DNA from: RYN-230 sp963814645
GTDB lineage: Bacteria > Actinomycetota > Actinomycetes > Streptosporangiales > Streptosporangiaceae
Reading direction: 5' to 3'
Assembly: GCA_963814645.1 (NCBI GenBank)
Contig: CAWFDX010000010.1
Span: 62,001-126,000, forward strand
Length of the DNA stretch: 64,000 bases
Positions 46,037-54,166 of the stretch are shown one piece after another; positions within the stretch are counted from its first letter, which is position 1; each line of letters begins with the position of its first letter. The translations under genes and the position numbers were made by a program. Under the pieces are notes generated by a model, which worked only from the letters and a program-made list of their open reading frames with translations, did not search any database and had not been told where the DNA came from.

Positions 46037-48505
46037 ATGTGCGGAATCGTCGGCTGCCTGGCCCTCGCCCTTGAGGCCGACCCGGACCAGGGCTGGGTGC
46101 AGACCGCTACCGAGCGGATCAGCCACCGCGGCCCGGACGACGAAGGGTTCTACACCGACCCTGATGTGGCACTGGGCTTCCGGCGGCTGGCGATCATCGA
46201 CCTGTCCCCGGGTGGGCATCAGCCGATGCGGTCCGCGGACGGCCGGTACTGGATGGTCTACAACGGCGAGATCTACAACTACCTGGAGCTCGGCCAGGAG
46301 CTGCGGCAGCAGGGCGTGGCGCTGCGCTCGTCCTCGGACTCCGAGGTGCTGCTGGAGATGTACGCCCGGGTCGGCAAGGACGTGGTGCACCGGCTGCGCG
46401 GCATGTTCGCGTTCGCCATCTGGGACACCTGGACCCGGGAGCTGTTCTGCGCCCGGGATCAGTTCGGGATCAAGCCGTTCTACTACACGATCGACCAGGC
46501 TCCGGCTCAGGCACCGGACTGGGCCGGGGGTGCCGCGGCCGGCCAGCAAGGCTGGTCCGGCGGGGAGGCTGAGCAGCCAGGCTGGCCTGGTGGCCCAGCT
46601 ACTCAGCAACCGGGCGGCCCAGCTATTCAGCCGCCGGGTTGGCCTGGGGGTCCGGTCGAGCAGGCAGCCTGGCCGGGCGGTCCGTCCGAGCAGACAGGGT
46701 GGCCGGGCGGGGCGGCTGAGCAGCCGGGGCAGCAGAGCGCGGGGCCGGCCCAGCAGTCGGCGTGGGACGCGCCGCCCCCTTCGGGTGGCTGGGATGCGCC
46801 GCCTTCGGGCGGTCGGCACGCGGGCGGCGCGGCGGCCCGGCCCGCGGCGGCCCGGCCCGCGGCGGCTAACGCGCCAGCGGGTCGCGGCGGCGGCCGGCAC
46901 GCTGCCGGGCGGGGCCAGCAACAGCCGCCGGGTGGCCCGGCGAGTCCAGCGGCGGGCGTTCCCGGTAACGGCGCGCGGGGGAGCGGGCTCGGGCCTGGTG
47001 CGGGCGGATTCCCCGGCGACGCCCAGGATGCGGCCCGGTCCACCGGCACCGGCCGGCTGCTCCGATTCGCTTCAGAACGCAAGTGCCTGGCCAGTCCCGG
47101 GGAGCTGAGCCGGCTCGACGGCGATGCGCTGCGCCGCTACCTGGCGTTCCAGTACGTGCCGCCGCCAGACGCGCTGACCCCGCCGATCCGGGTGCTGCCG
47201 CCCGGGCACGCGATCATCGCCCGGCCGGGCGGCACCGTGGACGTGTACCGGTACTGGCGGGCCGACCTGCGGCCGGCATCCGCGCCCAGCCAGGGCAGCG
47301 CCGAGGCGATCCTGGCCGCCATGCGCGACTCGGTCGCGGTGCACCTGCGCAGTGACGCGCCGCTCGGCGCCTTCCTGTCCGGCGGCATCGACTCGGCCGC
47401 GATCTGCGCGCTGGCCGCCGAGCACCGTCCTGACCTGCTGACCTTTACCGTCGGCTTCGAGCGTGAGGGATACAGCGAGATCGACCGGGCGCAGGAGAGC
47501 GCGGCCGCGCTCGGGGTGAAGTCGATCCCGTACGTGATCACGGCCGAGGAGTTCTTCACCCACCTGCCGCGGATCATCTGGCATCTGGACGACCCGATGG
47601 CGGACGCGGCGGCGGTGCCGCTGTGGTTCGTGGCCCGGGAGGCCAGCAAGCACGTGAAGGTGGTGCTGTCTGGGGAGGGCTCGGACGAGCTGTTCGGCGG
47701 CTACGCGATCTACCACCAGCCGGGCGTGGTCCGGGCCGGGGAGAAGCTGCCTGAGCTGGCCCGGATGCCGCTGAAGCGGGCCGCCTCGATGATGCCGGCC
47801 GGGGTCAAGGGGAAGGGGTTCCTGGAGCGGACCTCGACCCCGCTGCGGGAGCGTTACATCGGCAACGCGCACGTGTTCGCCGGGCCGCAGATCGACCTGA
47901 TCGCCCGGCCGCCCGCGACGCCGGCGTCCAGTGCCTACGCGGTGACCGCGCCGGTCTACCAGCAGGCCGCCGAGGCGGGCCTGGACGACACGTCCACCAT
48001 GCAACTGGTGGACATCAACACCTGGCTGCACGGCGACATCCTGGTCAAGGCGGACCGGATGACGATGGCGCACAGCCTGGAGCTGCGGGTGCCGTTCCTG
48101 GACCGCGAGGTGATGGGGGTGGCGTGCCGGCTGGCCCGCGAAGAGAAGATCGCGGCGGGGACCACGAAACTGGCGTTGCGCCAGGCGATGAGCTCGATGC
48201 TGCCGCAGGCCGCCGCGGAGCGGGCCAAGCTGGGCTTCCCGGTGCCGATCGGCTTCTGGCTGAAGGGCGAGATGTACGGCTACGCCGAGCGGCTGCTTCG
48301 CGAGGCCCGCACCGACCAGTGGATCGACCGGCAGGCCGCGCTCGGCTTGCTGGAACGGTTCCGGGCCGGCGACCCCGAGGTCAGCTGGCGGCACATCTGG
48401 GTGCTCTTGGTGTTCTCGCTGTGGCACCAGATCTACGTCGAGCGGGTGTACGACCCGGCCGCGCTGGGCTGGGAACGCGCGCCCAGCCCCGGAGCGGCCT
48501 GGTAA
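46037..48505 (+). CDS. asnB: Glutamine-hydrolysing asparagine synthetase with large internal low-complexity insertion
   Basis: AsnB makes asparagine from aspartate, ATP and glutamine. The N-terminal glutaminase domain starts with the catalytic Cys2 (MCGIVGCLALALE), with RISHRGPDDEGFY, VYNGEIYNYLEL and ARDQFGIKPFYY. At residue about 154 the normal sequence stops and resumes at about 341 with LLRFASERKCL; in ordinary AsnB these parts are separated by about ten residues. The 185-residue insert is Gly/Pro/Gln/Trp/Ala rich. The synthetase domain has the PP loop GAFLSGGIDSAAICALA and SGEGSDELFGGY. The product is 822 residues, against about 620-650 normally. The insertion is in frame, so the gene is probably functional. 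Confidence 0.93.
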   Translation: MCGIVGCLALALEADPDQGWVQTATERISHRGPDDEGFYTDPDVALGFRRLAIIDLSPGGHQPMRSADGRYWMVYNGEIYNYLELGQELRQQGVALRSSSDSEVLLEMYARVGKDVVHRLRGMFAFAIWDTWTRELFCARDQFGIKPFYYTIDQAPAQAPDWAGGAAAGQQGWSGGEAEQPGWPGGPATQQPGGPAIQPPGWPGGPVEQAAWPGGPSEQTGWPGGAAEQPGQQSAGPAQQSAWDAPPPSGGWDAPPSGGRHAGGAAARPAAARPAAANAPAGRGGGRHAAGRGQQQPPGGPASPAAGVPGNGARGSGLGPGAGGFPGDAQDAARSTGTGRLLRFASERKCLASPGELSRLDGDALRRYLAFQYVPPPDALTPPIRVLPPGHAIIARPGGTVDVYRYWRADLRPASAPSQGSAEAILAAMRDSVAVHLRSDAPLGAFLSGGIDSAAICALAAEHRPDLLTFTVGFEREGYSEIDRAQESAAALGVKSIPYVITAEEFFTHLPRIIWHLDDPMADAAAVPLWFVAREASKHVKVVLSGEGSDELFGGYAIYHQPGVVRAGEKLPELARMPLKRAASMMPAGVKGKGFLERTSTPLRERYIGNAHVFAGPQIDLIARPPATPASSAYAVTAPVYQQAAEAGLDDTSTMQLVDINTWLHGDILVKADRMTMAHSLELRVPFLDREVMGVACRLAREEKIAAGTTKLALRQAMSSMLPQAAAERAKLGFPVPIGFWLKGEMYGYAERLLREARTDQWIDRQAALGLLERFRAGDPEVSWRHIWVLLVFSLWHQIYVERVYDPAALGWERAPSPGAAW
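46500..47058 (+). other. Low-complexity insert coding region inside asnB
   Basis: Residues 155-341 of the asparagine synthetase. The repeats are imperfect and based on GWPGGPxxQ and related Trp-Gly-Gln motifs, then a Gly/Ala/Pro/Arg stretch. It falls at a surface turn of the glutaminase domain, where a disordered loop could be tolerated. Confidence 0.75.
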
Positions 48506-48535
48506 CTGGGGGGTGTGGCGGCCGGCGGCGCGGGA

Positions 48536-49117
48536 TCAGCCGGCCAAGCCGAAGCCGGGGCCCTTGCCGGGGCCGTAGGCCGCGAGCTTGTCCCGCAGCC
48601 GCCCACGGCCGCGGTGCAGCCGGGACATCACGGTGCCGATCGGCGTGCCCATGATCTCCGCGATTTCCTTGTACGCGTAGCCCTCGATGTCAGCCAGGTA
48701 CACCGCGACGCGGAACTCTTCGGGCAGGTCACGGAGCGCGCGCAGGATCTCGGAGTCAGCCAGCCGGTCGAGCGCCTCCGCCTCGGCCGAGCGGGCCTGG
48801 GCGGCCAGCGGGTCGGCGGGCAGCTGCCACTCCTGGAAATCACCGCTGGACGCCTGCCGTGGCTCCCGGCGGCGCTTGCGGTAGGTGTTGATGAACGTGT
48901 TAGCCAGGATCCGGTGCAGCCACGCCTTGAGGTTGGTACCGGGGCGGAACTGGTGAAACGCGGCGTAGGCCTTGGCCGAGGTCTCCTGGACCAGGTCCTC
49001 CGCGTCGGTGGGGTTGCGGGTCATCCGAAGGGCAGCGGGGTACAGCTGACCGAGGAACGGCACGACGTCCTGTTCGAACCGCTCGTTCCGGTCCGGCGCG
49101 TCTTCGCTAGTCGCCAT
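48536..49117 (-). CDS. ECF RNA polymerase sigma factor, SigR/SigH type
   Basis: 193 residues from ATG at 49117 (GGAG seven bases upstream; a GTG at 49129 adds four). Region 2 reads FLGQLYPAALRMTRNPTDAEDLVQETSAKAYAAFHQF, then GTNLKAWLHRILANTFINTYRKRRREP. Region 4 reads ALRDLPEEFRVAVYLADIEGYAYKEIAEIMGTPIGTVMSRLHRGR. This is very like Streptomyces SigR and mycobacterial SigH, the oxidative (disulfide) stress sigma factors. Those are normally followed by a zinc anti-sigma gene (rsrA/rshA); none is here, since the next gene downstream is the convergent asnB. Confidence 0.92.
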   Translation of the reverse strand: MATSEDAPDRNERFEQDVVPFLGQLYPAALRMTRNPTDAEDLVQETSAKAYAAFHQFRPGTNLKAWLHRILANTFINTYRKRRREPRQASSGDFQEWQLPADPLAAQARSAEAEALDRLADSEILRALRDLPEEFRVAVYLADIEGYAYKEIAEIMGTPIGTVMSRLHRGRGRLRDKLAAYGPGKGPGFGLAG

Positions 49118-49264
49118 CGGCTGCTCCACTCGATCGTTACCCTGTCAACTCTAGAGACGGTTGAGAGCGCTCACTCGGCTCGGTGACACGGGTCACATTT
49201 TTTTCCCCGCTTGTTCGTACTTCATTCCTAGCGGGTCAACCTGAAAGATTGCTGAAGACGGGCT

Positions 49265-51298
49265 GTGAGCAACGCACGTGCGCACAGTAATGATTCGGCG
49301 CCAGGGCACCGGCCGGATGGGTCTGCCATCGGTATGACCCGGATGCCCCCTGACCAGCGCGTTTCCCGCGAAGAGGCGGATGGCGAGCTGGCTCTGGTAG
49401 CGGTGGCCGACGGGCTGGGCGCGGCCGCGGTCGCGGGCTGGTCGGACGCCGAGCGGCACCTTGTGGAGCAGGTCCGGCTGGCTGAGGCAGGTCGGCTGGT
49501 TGAGGCGGGCCGGCTGGCTGAGGCGGGCCGGCTGGCTGAGGCGGGCCGGCTGGCTGAGGCGGGCCTGGCTGAGGCGGGCCGGCTCGCTGAGCGGAGTCAG
49601 CTGGCTGCGAGTGCCGGGCTCGCCGGGCCGGGGTTCGACGCCGCCGCGGCCCGGGCCGAGATCCGGCGCGGCGGCGATCCGCTGGGTACGGCGTTCTGCG
49701 CGCTGCGCGGGCCGGCCCGGCGGCGGCCGCTCGGCCAGACGTTCACTCCGCCGCTGATCATTGAGAGCATGATCGCCTGGGCGGCTGGCACCGGGATCCA
49801 GCCGGCCCGGGTCGTCGAGCCGGGCACCGGATCGGCCCGGTTCCTCATCGCGGCCGGGCGCCGGTGGCCCGAGGCCGAGCTGGTCGGGGTGGAGATCGAC
49901 CCGCTGGCCGCCATCGTCGGCCGGGCCAGCCTGGCCGCGGCCGGGCTGGCCGCGCGGTCCCGGATCATCCTGGGCGACTACCGGGTGGTGACCCTGCCGA
50001 GATGTGCCGGGCCAACGCTGTTCCTGGGCAACCCGCCGTACGTCCGCCATCACCAGATCGGGCCGGACTGGAAGGACTGGCTGCGCCGGACCGCGGCCGG
50101 GCGCGGCCTGCCCGCCAGCGGGCTGGCCGGGCTGCACGTCCACTTCTTCCTGGCCACCGCGCGGCACGCCCGGCCCGGGGATCTGGGCGCACTGATCACC
50201 GCGGCCGAGTGGCTGGATGTGAACTATGGCCGCCTGGTTCGTGACCTGCTGCTCGGCGCGCTCGGCGGTGAGTCGGTGCATCTGGTCGAGCCGGCCGTGC
50301 CGGTCTTCGCGGACGCCACGGCTACCTCGGCCATCACCTGCTTCCGCCCGGGCCAGGATGTTGCGGCGGGACAGATGGTGCGGGCGGTGCGGTTGGACCG
50401 AGTGGCCAGCCCGGCCGAGCTTGGTTCGCTGGCTGGTGGCACGCCAGTCCCGGTCCAGGTGCTGCGGGACGAGGCACGCTGGGGCCCGCTGCTCCGCGAG
50501 TCCGCCCACGGGTCGGCTGTGACCGGCCAGCTGGGCCCGGCCGGTCAGCCGGGCACAGCCAGCAAGCTGGGCACGGTCGGCCAGCAGATCACGGCGGTCC
50601 GGACAACCGGGTCCAGCGGGCGTACCCACACTGGCCGCTGGGCCAGCCGCAACCCGCCAGCCGGGCACATCGAGCTGGGTGAGCTATGCCGGGTGCACCG
50701 GGGGCAGGTGACCGGGGCCAACGCGGTGTGGGTCAGCACCGGCCCGCACCCGCTGATCCCAGCCCGTTTCCAGTTCGCTGCGGTGACCCGGGCTCGTGAG
50801 CTGTTCGCGGCGGGCGCTGTGCTGCCGCCGGGCGCGGCGCTGCGCCGGGTCATCGACCTGCCCGCCGACCTGGCCGAACTAACCTCTGCCGAGCAGGCCG
50901 CAGTGGCCTGCTTCCTCCGGTCGGCGGCCGCTGCCGGGGCCGCCGACGGCTACGTGGCCCAGCACCGCAGCCCATGGTGGCGGGTCCGGCTGGCTGAACC
51001 GCCACCCATCCTGGCCAGCTACATGGCCCGGCGGCCGCCCGCCTTCGTGCGCAACCTGGCCGGAGCCCGGTTCCTCAACATCGCACACGGGCTCTACCCG
51101 CGCGACCCGCTGCCACCCCGGCTGCTCGACGCGCTGGCCGGCTATCTCGGCCAGTCCGTGACCACCGGCCAGGGCCGGGTCTACGCGGGTGGCCTGGTCA
51201 AGTTCGAGCCGCGCGAGATGGAGCGTCTCCTGGTCCCGGCCCCCGAGCTGCTCGCCGCTGAGGGCAGCCGCGCCGCGGGTCAGCAGTGCCCAGCGTGA
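49265..51298 (+). CDS. N6-adenine DNA methyltransferase-like protein (NPPY type), apparently orphan
   Basis: 677 residues. The SAM-binding motif I is RVVEPGTGSARFLIAAGRR (around residue 183) and the catalytic motif IV is FLGNPPYVRHHQ (NPPY at 256-259). These are the order and motifs of gamma-class adenine methyltransferases such as TaqI or Eco57I. The C-terminal half (about 450-670) would be the target-recognition part. The first 150 residues are unusual, including a run of RLAEAG hexads (about 71-111). No restriction, specificity or BREX/DISARM gene is adjacent. A weak GTG at 49265 is used; ATG at 49334 is also possible. The substrate could be DNA or, less likely, RNA or protein. Confidence 0.8.
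   Translation: MSNARAHSNDSAPGHRPDGSAIGMTRMPPDQRVSREEADGELALVAVADGLGAAAVAGWSDAERHLVEQVRLAEAGRLVEAGRLAEAGRLAEAGRLAEAGLAEAGRLAERSQLAASAGLAGPGFDAAAARAEIRRGGDPLGTAFCALRGPARRRPLGQTFTPPLIIESMIAWAAGTGIQPARVVEPGTGSARFLIAAGRRWPEAELVGVEIDPLAAIVGRASLAAAGLAARSRIILGDYRVVTLPRCAGPTLFLGNPPYVRHHQIGPDWKDWLRRTAAGRGLPASGLAGLHVHFFLATARHARPGDLGALITAAEWLDVNYGRLVRDLLLGALGGESVHLVEPAVPVFADATATSAITCFRPGQDVAAGQMVRAVRLDRVASPAELGSLAGGTPVPVQVLRDEARWGPLLRESAHGSAVTGQLGPAGQPGTASKLGTVGQQITAVRTTGSSGRTHTGRWASRNPPAGHIELGELCRVHRGQVTGANAVWVSTGPHPLIPARFQFAAVTRARELFAAGAVLPPGAALRRVIDLPADLAELTSAEQAAVACFLRSAAAAGAADGYVAQHRSPWWRVRLAEPPPILASYMARRPPAFVRNLAGARFLNIAHGLYPRDPLPPRLLDALAGYLGQSVTTGQGRVYAGGLVKFEPREMERLLVPAPELLAAEGSRAAGQQCPA
49475..49597 (+). 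repeat. 18-bp tandem repeats encoding RLAEAG
   Basis: Seven units: RLAEAG, RLVEAG, three RLAEAG, one shortened LAEAG of 15 bases and a last RLAERS. The middle three copies of CGGCTGGCTGAGGCGGGC are identical. The encoded segment would form a long amphipathic helix. Confidence 0.88.
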
Positions 51299-51324
51299 CA
51301 CCCGTTGTACGTTCTCACCAGCGT

Positions 51325-51383
51325 CAGTTCGTGATCAAACGATTGGTGTCGCTGGAGCAGCAGTAATCGTTTGATCACGACTG
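51325..51383. repeat. Long AT-rich inverted repeat between convergent genes
   Basis: GTGATCAAACGATT (51331-51344) and AATCGTTTGATCAC (51365-51378) are exact reverse complements, and pairing continues outward with one bulge to about 19 base pairs. The spacer is 20 bases. No T-tract follows on either side. It may act as a bidirectional terminator or be a remnant repeat. The remaining bases of the 188-base gap (51299-51486) hold nothing I recognise. Confidence 0.75.
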
Positions 51384-51486
51384 CGACCGGCGGTACCGCT
51401 CACGCGCAGGTGAAGAGGCGTGAGAGGGCAGGTACAGCCGTGGCTGGTGTGACTGCTGGTTCAGCCGCGGGACCCCGTCCGCGGCG

Positions 51487-53061
51487 CTAGATCCAGCCGT
51501 GGTACCACATGTGCGACAGCCAGTCCGTGTACGGGATGATCTGGCCCGCGATGATCGGGTACAGGTACGCGAAGTTCAGCAGCACCCCGAGCAGATACGC
51601 CCCGGACACCGCCGCGCCCACCGTGCGCCGGGTGGCGGACGCCTGGGCCGACCCGATGATCAGTCCCAGGCAGAGTGTGATCGAGATGATCAGGAACGGC
51701 TCGAACTCCAGCGCGTAGAAGAAGAACTCGGTCCGGTGGTCGTGCACCGCGAACCAGAACCAGGGCAGCCAGCCCACGGCCACGCAGAGCAGCACCGCGC
51801 CGGCCCGCCAGTCGCGGCGGGTCAGCCACCAGCCGATGCAGACGATCAGCGTGGCGATGGACGCCCACCAGATCAGTGGGGTGCCGATGGCCAGCACTTC
51901 CTGCGCGTTACTGGACGCGCACGCGCCCTTAGCCCCACCGGCTGGGCAGGACCAGTAGAACGCCACCGGCAGGCTCATCACCAGCCAGGTCCACGGCTGT
52001 GACTGGTACGGGTGGTGCGTGGTCAGGCCGAGGTGGAACTGCAGGATCTGCTTCTGGTACTCGAGGAACGAGGCCAGCGCGGCGACTACCGGGGTGTGGA
52101 TGCCGTTCGACGCGGCCCACTGCCGGTCGTAGCCGGAGTTGGTGAAGAACCAGCCGGACCAGGTGACCAGGTAGACCGCGATCGGGAGCGCGCCGAGCCA
52201 GGCGGGCATCCAGCGGTTCTGCTTCAGCGCCGCGGGCAGCCCGCCGGGCAGGCCCGCGGCCCGGCGGGCGCCGCAGTCCCACGCGATGACCAGGGCGGCC
52301 AGCCCGAGCACGTACCAGATCGCGTCCCACTTGGAGGCCAGGGCCAGCCCGATGCACAACCCGGCGCCGATCCGCCACCGGGTGACCCAGACCCGGGGAG
52401 CGGTGAACCCGCCCGGCGAGTCCTCGGCCGCCGAGGTCAGCCGGGCCCGGGTCAGGTCACGGTCCACCACCAGGCAGCCGAACGCGGCCAGCACCCAGAA
52501 CATCAGGAAGATGTCCAGCAGCGCGGTCCGGCTCATCACGAACTCGAGCCCGTCCATCGCCATCAGCAGGCCGGCCACGCAGCCGAGCAGAGTCAACCTG
52601 GTCATCCGCCGGGTGATCCGGGCCAGCAGCAGGATGGCCAGCGTCCCGATCAGCGCGGTGGAGAACCGCCAGCCGAACGAGTTCAGCCCGAACGTCCACT
52701 CGCCGAACGCGATGAACAGCTTGCCCAGCGGCGGGTGCACGACGAATTCGCCGCCGCGGGTGAAGATATGTGGATCGCCGCGGACGAGCAGCGCGTTGCG
52801 CCCGGCGCTGTAGTTGTGCTCGACGCCGAAGCGCAGGATGCCGAGCGCGTCCGGGACGTAGTACGTCTCGTCGAAGATCACGGCCTTCGGCGTGCTCAGG
52901 TTGTTGAACCGCAGGAACGCGCCGAACAGGGTGACCAGAATCGGTCCGGCCCAGCCCCAGAACTCGCTGCCGGGCATCGCCGGCAGCAGCCGGGCGCGCA
53001 GCGTGGACGCCGGTGTGGCGGTGTCGGCGACCCGCTCGGCGGCCCCCCGGGATCCAATCAT
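51487..53061 (-). CDS. Dolichyl-phosphate-mannose-protein O-mannosyltransferase (PMT family)
   Basis: A polytopic membrane glycosyltransferase (GT39) that moves mannose from polyprenyl-phosphate-mannose onto secreted proteins. The 524-residue protein begins with a cytosolic stretch, then a helix (FWGWAGPILVTLFGAFLRFNNL). It carries the catalytic-loop motif FDETYYVPDALGI with the DE pair, HPPLGKLFIAFGEWTFGLNSFGWR and LDIFLMFWVLAAFGCL. About ten helices are seen. It is divergent from rsmI, as in M. tuberculosis (Rv1002c and Rv1003). It ends near ITYTDWLSHMWYHGWI-like residues typical of the family C-terminus. Confidence 0.93.
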   Translation of the reverse strand: MIGSRGAAERVADTATPASTLRARLLPAMPGSEFWGWAGPILVTLFGAFLRFNNLSTPKAVIFDETYYVPDALGILRFGVEHNYSAGRNALLVRGDPHIFTRGGEFVVHPPLGKLFIAFGEWTFGLNSFGWRFSTALIGTLAILLLARITRRMTRLTLLGCVAGLLMAMDGLEFVMSRTALLDIFLMFWVLAAFGCLVVDRDLTRARLTSAAEDSPGGFTAPRVWVTRWRIGAGLCIGLALASKWDAIWYVLGLAALVIAWDCGARRAAGLPGGLPAALKQNRWMPAWLGALPIAVYLVTWSGWFFTNSGYDRQWAASNGIHTPVVAALASFLEYQKQILQFHLGLTTHHPYQSQPWTWLVMSLPVAFYWSCPAGGAKGACASSNAQEVLAIGTPLIWWASIATLIVCIGWWLTRRDWRAGAVLLCVAVGWLPWFWFAVHDHRTEFFFYALEFEPFLIISITLCLGLIIGSAQASATRRTVGAAVSGAYLLGVLLNFAYLYPIIAGQIIPYTDWLSHMWYHGWI

Positions 53062-53178
53062 CGGTCACATCGTATGGGGGCGGGACACCATCTGGTGGGC
53101 CGGATCGCAACGTATCGTCACGACGGGCGGCCAGCCGGGTCACCGGACGGCCAGTCCGCACGTAACGTGGTCCCCGGC

Positions 53179-54126
53179 ATGAACACCAGCGACATCGGCA
53201 CCGGCGCCACGTCCGGCGCGCACACCGGTACAACCGCCGGTACCAGCACCGGTACGAGTGCCGGCAAACTGACCGTGGCCGCCGTGCCCATCGGCCGGCC
53301 CGGGGACGCGTCACCGCTGCTGGCCCAGGCGCTGGCCACCGCGCCGGTGATCGCGGCCGAGGACACCCGCCGGGTGCGCAAACTGGCCGCCGCGCTCGGC
53401 GTCGAACCAGCCGGGAAGATCATCTCTTACTACGACGCGGTGGAGCGCAGCCGCGAGCCGCGCCTGGTCCAGACCCTGCTCGACGGCCAGGACGTGCTGC
53501 TGGTCACCGACGCGGGCATGCCGGTGATCAGCGACCCCGGCTACCGGCTGGTCGCGGCGGCGGCCGCGGCCGGGGCCGGCGTAACCGTGCTGCCCGGGCC
53601 GTCCGCGGTGATCGCCGCGCTGGCCGTGTCCGGGCTGCCCACCGACCGGTTCTGCTTCGAGGGCTTCCCGCCGCGCAAGACCCGCGACCGGGCCCAGCGG
53701 TTCGCCGAACTGGCCCGCGAGCGGCGCACCATGGTGTTCTTCGAGTCGCCACGCAGGCTGGCCACCACCCTGGCCGACCTCAGCGCGGCGTTCGGGCCGG
53801 ACCGCCACGCGGTGGTCTGCCGGGAGCTGACCAAGACCCACGAGGAAGTGCGCCGTGGCACCCTGGCCGAACTCGCCGCCTGGGCCGCGGACGGCGTGCT
53901 GGGCGAGGTCACCCTGGTCATCGGCGGCACGGCGGCAGGCAGCAAAGCGGGCGCGCCGACCCGGACCGCCACGGAGGCGGCTGAGGAGGCCGGCCTGCGG
54001 ATCGCGGCCGGCCAGCCGCGCAACGCCGCCATCGCGGCGGTCGCCCAGGAGTCCGGGCTGCGCCGGGCCGAGGTCTACGACGCGGTCGTGGCCGCCCGCC
54101 ACGACCGGGGCCGACAGTCCAGCTAA
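53179..54126 (+). CDS. rsmI: 16S rRNA (cytidine(1402)-2'-O)-methyltransferase
   Basis: RsmI methylates the 2'-OH of C1402 of 16S rRNA in the decoding centre. 315 residues from ATG at 53179; the first 30 residues are Thr/Gly/Ser-rich and unlike the family, which normally starts at the next segment. The methylase core has KLTVAAVPIGRPGDASPL, AEDTRRVRKLAAALGV, LVTDAGMPVISDPGYRLV, GPSAVIAALAVSGLPTDRFCFEGFPPRK and VFFESPRRL. The C-terminal helix-turn region is LRIAAGQPRNAAIAAVAQESGLRRAEVYDAV. The gene divergent from it is the PMT gene. Confidence 0.95.
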   Translation: MNTSDIGTGATSGAHTGTTAGTSTGTSAGKLTVAAVPIGRPGDASPLLAQALATAPVIAAEDTRRVRKLAAALGVEPAGKIISYYDAVERSREPRLVQTLLDGQDVLLVTDAGMPVISDPGYRLVAAAAAAGAGVTVLPGPSAVIAALAVSGLPTDRFCFEGFPPRKTRDRAQRFAELARERRTMVFFESPRRLATTLADLSAAFGPDRHAVVCRELTKTHEEVRRGTLAELAAWAADGVLGEVTLVIGGTAAGSKAGAPTRTATEAAEEAGLRIAAGQPRNAAIAAVAQESGLRRAEVYDAVVAARHDRGRQSS

Positions 54127-54154
54127 TCCGTTCGGCCCGCGTCCAGGCTGCCCC

Positions 54155-54166
54155 TAGGCTGTGACC
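54155..54166 (+). promoter_or_regulatory. Leaderless-type promoter of metG
   Basis: TAGGCT at 54155-54160 is followed by six bases and then the ATG of metG, the spacing seen for leaderless actinobacterial transcripts that start at the A of ATG. There is no ribosome-binding site. A clear -35 element is not evident. Confidence 0.55.
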
